From positions 1 through 35,037 of the forward strand of contig JAPLQK010000080.1 of the NCBI GenBank assembly GCA_026399735.1: 35,037 nt of DNA, given 5' to 3'. Source of the stretch: Pseudomonadota bacterium (GTDB lineage Bacteria > Pseudomonadota > Gammaproteobacteria > Burkholderiales > Gallionellaceae). The notes beneath the pieces are model-generated. The model saw only the letters and a program-made list of their open reading frames with translations, was not told where the DNA came from and made no database searches. Shown here one piece after another: positions 32,500 through 35,037 of the stretch. Every line of letters begins with the position of its first letter. The stretch's first letter is position 1. Position numbers and translations under genes: made by a program.

Positions 32500-34746
32500 A
32501 TGAAATTCAGGTTTCCGATCATCATTATCGATGAAGATTTTCGTTCCGAGAATGCCAGCGGTTTAGGCATACGCGCGCTGGCCGATGCGCTGGTCAAAGA
32601 AGGCATGGAAGTACTGGGCGTGACCAGCTACGGCGACCTGACTTCTTTTGCGCAGCAGCAAAGCCGCGCGTCGGCGTTCCTGTTGTCCATCGACGATGAA
32701 GAATTTGGCGGCGGCAGTGCGGAAGAGACTGAAGTCGCGCTCAAGAGTCTGCGTGCGTTCGTCCAGGAAATCCGTTTCAAGAATGAAGATATTCCGATTT
32801 ATCTGTACGGCGAGACGCGTACCTCGCGGCATATTCCGAACGACGTGTTGCGCGAGTTGCACGGTTTCATTCACATGCACGAAGACACGCCGGAATTTGT
32901 GGCGCGCCATATCATCCGCGAAGCCAAGTCTTATCTGGATTCGCTGGCGCCGCCGTTTTTCCGCGCGCTGCTGCATTATGCGCAGGACGGTTCCTATTCT
33001 TGGCATTGTCCGGGGCATTCGGGCGGCGTGGCGTTTCTGAAGTCGCCGGTGGGGCAAATGTTCCACCAGTTTTTCGGCGAGAACATGCTGCGCGCCGACG
33101 TGTGCAACGCGGTGGATGAGCTGGGGCAATTGCTCGACCATACCGGACCTGTCGCGGCTTCCGAGCGCAACGCCGCGCGTATCTTCAACGCCGATCATCT
33201 GTTTTTCGTCACCAATGGCACATCGACGTCGAACAAGATCGTCTGGCACTCGATGGTGGCGCCTGACGACATCGTGGTGGTCGATCGCAATTGCCACAAA
33301 TCCATTCTGCATTCGATCATGATGACGGGCGCTGTGCCGGTATTTCTGACGCCGACGCGCAATCATTACGGCATTATCGGTCCGATTCCGAAATCCGAGT
33401 TCGAGCCGGAAAGTATCCAGCGCAAGATAAATATGAACCCGTTTATTGTGGATAAGACCAAGAAGCCGCGCATTCTGACGATCACCCAGAGCACTTACGA
33501 CGGCATTGTGTATAACGTCGAGATGTTGAAAGGGATGCTGGACGGACGCATCGACGCGCTGCATTTCGACGAGGCATGGTTGCCTCATGCGGCGTTCCAC
33601 GATTTTTACAAGGATATGCACGCGATCGGCCGCGATCGTCCGCAAGCCCGCGAGTCGATGATCTTTGCGACCCAGTCTACCCACAAGTTGCTGGCGGGAT
33701 TGAGTCAGGCGTCCCAAATTCTGATTCGCGAACCGGTAAGCCGCAAACTGAACAAGTACATTTTCAACGAAGCGTATCTGATGCACACCTCCACCAGTCC
33801 GCAATACGCGATCATCGCCTCGTGCGATGTGGCGGCCGCAATGATGGAAGCGCCGGGTGGCCCCGCTTTGGTTGAGGAATCCATCGCAGAAGCACTGGAT
33901 TTCCGCCGCGCGATGCGCAAGGTGGATGAGGAATTCGGTCTGGACTGGTGGTTTCAGGTTTGGGGGCCGGATGTGATCGCCGAAGAAGGGGTGGGTTCGC
34001 GCGAAGACTGGGTGCTCAAGCCTTCCGACAAATGGCATGGCTTCGGCAATCTGGCCGAAGGCTTTAATATGCTCGATCCGATCAAGGCGACCATCATTAC
34101 GCCGGGTCTGGATGTGGACGGCGATTTTTCCGATACCGGAATTCCCGCTTCAATGGTCACCAAGTATCTGGCTGAACACGGCGTGATCGTGGAGAAATGC
34201 GGTTTGTATTCGTTCTTCATCATGTTCACCATCGGTATCACCAAGGGACGCTGGAATACGCTGTTGACCGCGCTCCAGCAGTTCAAGGATGACTATGACA
34301 AGAATCAGCCGCTGTGGCGTATTCTGCCTGAGTTTGCGGCGAAGTATCCGCGCTATGAACGCACCGGGCTGCGCGATCTTTGTCAGCAGATTCACGATGC
34401 CTACAAGTTGCATAACGTGGCGCGCATGACCACCGAGATGTATCTGTCCGACATGCAGCCGGCGATGAAGCCGTCCGATGCATTTTCCAAGATGGCGCAT
34501 GAAGAACTGGATCGCGTGGAAATCGACGCGCTGGAAGGGCGTGTTACGGCTGTTTTGTTGACCCCTTACCCGCCGGGCATTCCGCTGCTGATCCCGGGTG
34601 AGATATTCAACAAGACCATCGTTGATTACCTGAAATTCGCCCGCGATTTCAGCCAGAAACTGCCAGGCTTTGAGACGGATATTCACGGTCTGGTCGTGGA
34701 GGAAGTGGACGGCGTGAAACGCTATTTTGTGGATTGCGTGAGATAG
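32500..34746 (+). CDS. Orn/Lys/Arg decarboxylase, PLP-dependent (AdiA/LdcI-like)
   Basis: 748 residues: an N-terminal flavodoxin-like wing (about 1-130), the PLP-binding aspartate-aminotransferase-fold core, and a C-terminal domain with TPYPPGIPLLIPGE. Core motifs are YSWHCPGHSGGVAFLKSP, VVVDRNCHKSILHS, HFDEAW and STHKLLAGLSQAS, whose lysine K396 binds PLP. It makes the diamine product and CO2, consuming a proton. Whole-length similarity is greatest to the biodegradative arginine decarboxylase AdiA, but lysine or ornithine cannot be excluded. ATG 32500 has GGGAG seven bases before it. No antiporter gene (AdiC/CadB type) is adjacent. It is preceded by a leader ORF and followed by a strong terminator. 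Confidence 0.92.
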   Translation: MKFRFPIIIIDEDFRSENASGLGIRALADALVKEGMEVLGVTSYGDLTSFAQQQSRASAFLLSIDDEEFGGGSAEETEVALKSLRAFVQEIRFKNEDIPIYLYGETRTSRHIPNDVLRELHGFIHMHEDTPEFVARHIIREAKSYLDSLAPPFFRALLHYAQDGSYSWHCPGHSGGVAFLKSPVGQMFHQFFGENMLRADVCNAVDELGQLLDHTGPVAASERNAARIFNADHLFFVTNGTSTSNKIVWHSMVAPDDIVVVDRNCHKSILHSIMMTGAVPVFLTPTRNHYGIIGPIPKSEFEPESIQRKINMNPFIVDKTKKPRILTITQSTYDGIVYNVEMLKGMLDGRIDALHFDEAWLPHAAFHDFYKDMHAIGRDRPQARESMIFATQSTHKLLAGLSQASQILIREPVSRKLNKYIFNEAYLMHTSTSPQYAIIASCDVAAAMMEAPGGPALVEESIAEALDFRRAMRKVDEEFGLDWWFQVWGPDVIAEEGVGSREDWVLKPSDKWHGFGNLAEGFNMLDPIKATIITPGLDVDGDFSDTGIPASMVTKYLAEHGVIVEKCGLYSFFIMFTIGITKGRWNTLLTALQQFKDDYDKNQPLWRILPEFAAKYPRYERTGLRDLCQQIHDAYKLHNVARMTTEMYLSDMQPAMKPSDAFSKMAHEELDRVEIDALEGRVTAVLLTPYPPGIPLLIPGEIFNKTIVDYLKFARDFSQKLPGFETDIHGLVVEEVDGVKRYFVDCVR

Positions 34747-34748
34747 AT

Positions 34749-34793
34749 GCAGACGTAAATAAGGGCGGAATTTCCGCCCTTATTTACGTCTGC
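34749..34793. terminator. Perfect 22-bp inverted repeat, bidirectional terminator
   Basis: Arms 34749-34770 and 34772-34793 are perfectly complementary around a single T. The core is AAATAAGGGCGGAA and its inverse, giving a GC-rich stem flanked by A- and T-rich strands on both sides. It lies between the convergent decarboxylase and CZB genes and should stop transcription from both. Confidence 0.85.
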
Positions 34794-34803
34794 AGCCGGG
34801 CTG

Positions 34804-35037
34804 CTATTTTTCGATGCCGACATCGCGCCACAGGCGCATCAAATGTCGTGACACATCGAGTGAGGCGCGGGCAAAGTCGCCGCCTGCCAGATCTTCTTCT
34901 GCTTCTTTAAACTTGCCGTCCAGTGCAAGTTCCAGCGTATTGCCGGCACATTTATGGAAGTGTGTATGGGCAGTCACAACAGCAACAAATCCCGGCTGGT
35001 TGCCGAATTGCGCCTGCCCCTCAGTGTATATCCATTT
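34804..35037 (-). CDS. CZB-domain (chemoreceptor zinc-binding) protein, C-terminal part (partial)
   Basis: 77 codons on the minus strand, running off the right edge and ending at TAG 34804-34806. It reads KWIYTEGQAQFG, then VTAHTHFHKCAG, and ends LDVSRHLMRLWRDVGIEK. The WxYxEG...F...P.F...V...H..FH pattern is the second half of a CZB domain, which binds zinc through three His and one Cys; the two visible ligand candidates are in AHTHFH. CZB domains regulate chemoreceptors and diguanylate cyclases in response to zinc or oxidants. What precedes the domain is outside the window. Confidence 0.75.
   Translation of the reverse strand, partial: KWIYTEGQAQFGNQPGFVAVVTAHTHFHKCAGNTLELALDGKFKEAEEDLAGGDFARASLDVSRHLMRLWRDVGIEK

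Noticed and set aside
1-35037. CRISPR arrays, rRNA genes, complete insertion sequences, replication origin
   Set aside because: No regularly spaced repeats, rRNA signatures, transposase genes or DnaA-box clusters were seen.

Overview
The window looks like a chromosomal segment of a betaproteobacterium. The inference comes from the gene orders gmk-rpoZ-spoT and PP2C-rph-rdgB-hemW, the protein sequence style, and the energy-metabolism cluster. An iron/sulfur-oxidising relative in the Gallionellaceae is my best guess; no 16S or other definitive marker is present. Most of the window is dense housekeeping sequence, with a few accessory pieces and an unusual load of short palindromic and low-complexity repeats.

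Layout. (1) 1-5210: the 3' end of pabB, then a signalling block: a membrane CHASE3/PAS sensor with no output domain, a PAS-GAF-HD-GYP c-di-GMP phosphodiesterase, a bacteriohemerythrin, and the C-terminal scrap of an EAL domain. The sensor's ribosome-binding site and ATG are cut off from its reading frame by an exact 25-bp tandem duplication. (2) 5302-10283, minus strand: gmk-rpoZ-spoT (stringent response) and yicC. A plus-strand RelE/HigB-HigA type toxin-antitoxin pair with its own promoter and operator sits between yicC and gmk. (3) 10482-13861, plus strand: PP2C phosphatase, rph, rdgB and hemW. (4) 13872-17644, minus strand: a PsiF-repeat periplasmic protein, trmB, thiG, thiS and an MFS transporter, with tRNA-Gly(CCC) divergent from thiS and followed by a structured inverted-repeat element. 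(5) dnaE, carrying an in-frame insertion made from a palindromic repeat. (6) 21776-29023: a six-gene operon, hyfB-hyfC-hyfE-hyfF-hyfG-hyfI. (7) metG (minus), dcd plus a coupled small protein, and an inducible-type Orn/Lys/Arg decarboxylase preceded by a 38-codon leader ORF. The window ends in the C-terminus of a CZB-domain (zinc-binding chemosensory) protein.

The most interesting system is the hyf-like operon. It encodes the two antiporter-like subunits, the NuoH-, NuoK/HyfE- and NuoB-like subunits, and a fused NuoC-NuoD-like large subunit of a group-4 membrane hydrogenase. All four positions that hold Ni-Fe cysteine ligands in true hydrogenases are changed (S242, S245, S504, N507). The N2-type Fe-S site of the small subunit is kept. 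There are no ferredoxin-like subunits, no hyp maturation genes and no formate dehydrogenase. It should therefore be a proton- or ion-pumping 'energy-converting hydrogenase-related' (Ehr) complex with an unknown electron donor and acceptor, not a hydrogenase.

A second theme is repeat invasion of coding sequence. One palindromic repeat family occurs between rpoZ and spoT, between yicC and the PP2C gene, and in frame in the metG linker. Related palindromic inserts sit in frame in dnaE and in the hyfG inter-domain linker. Heptanucleotide repeats replace ordinary Shine-Dalgarno leaders in front of rph and dcd.
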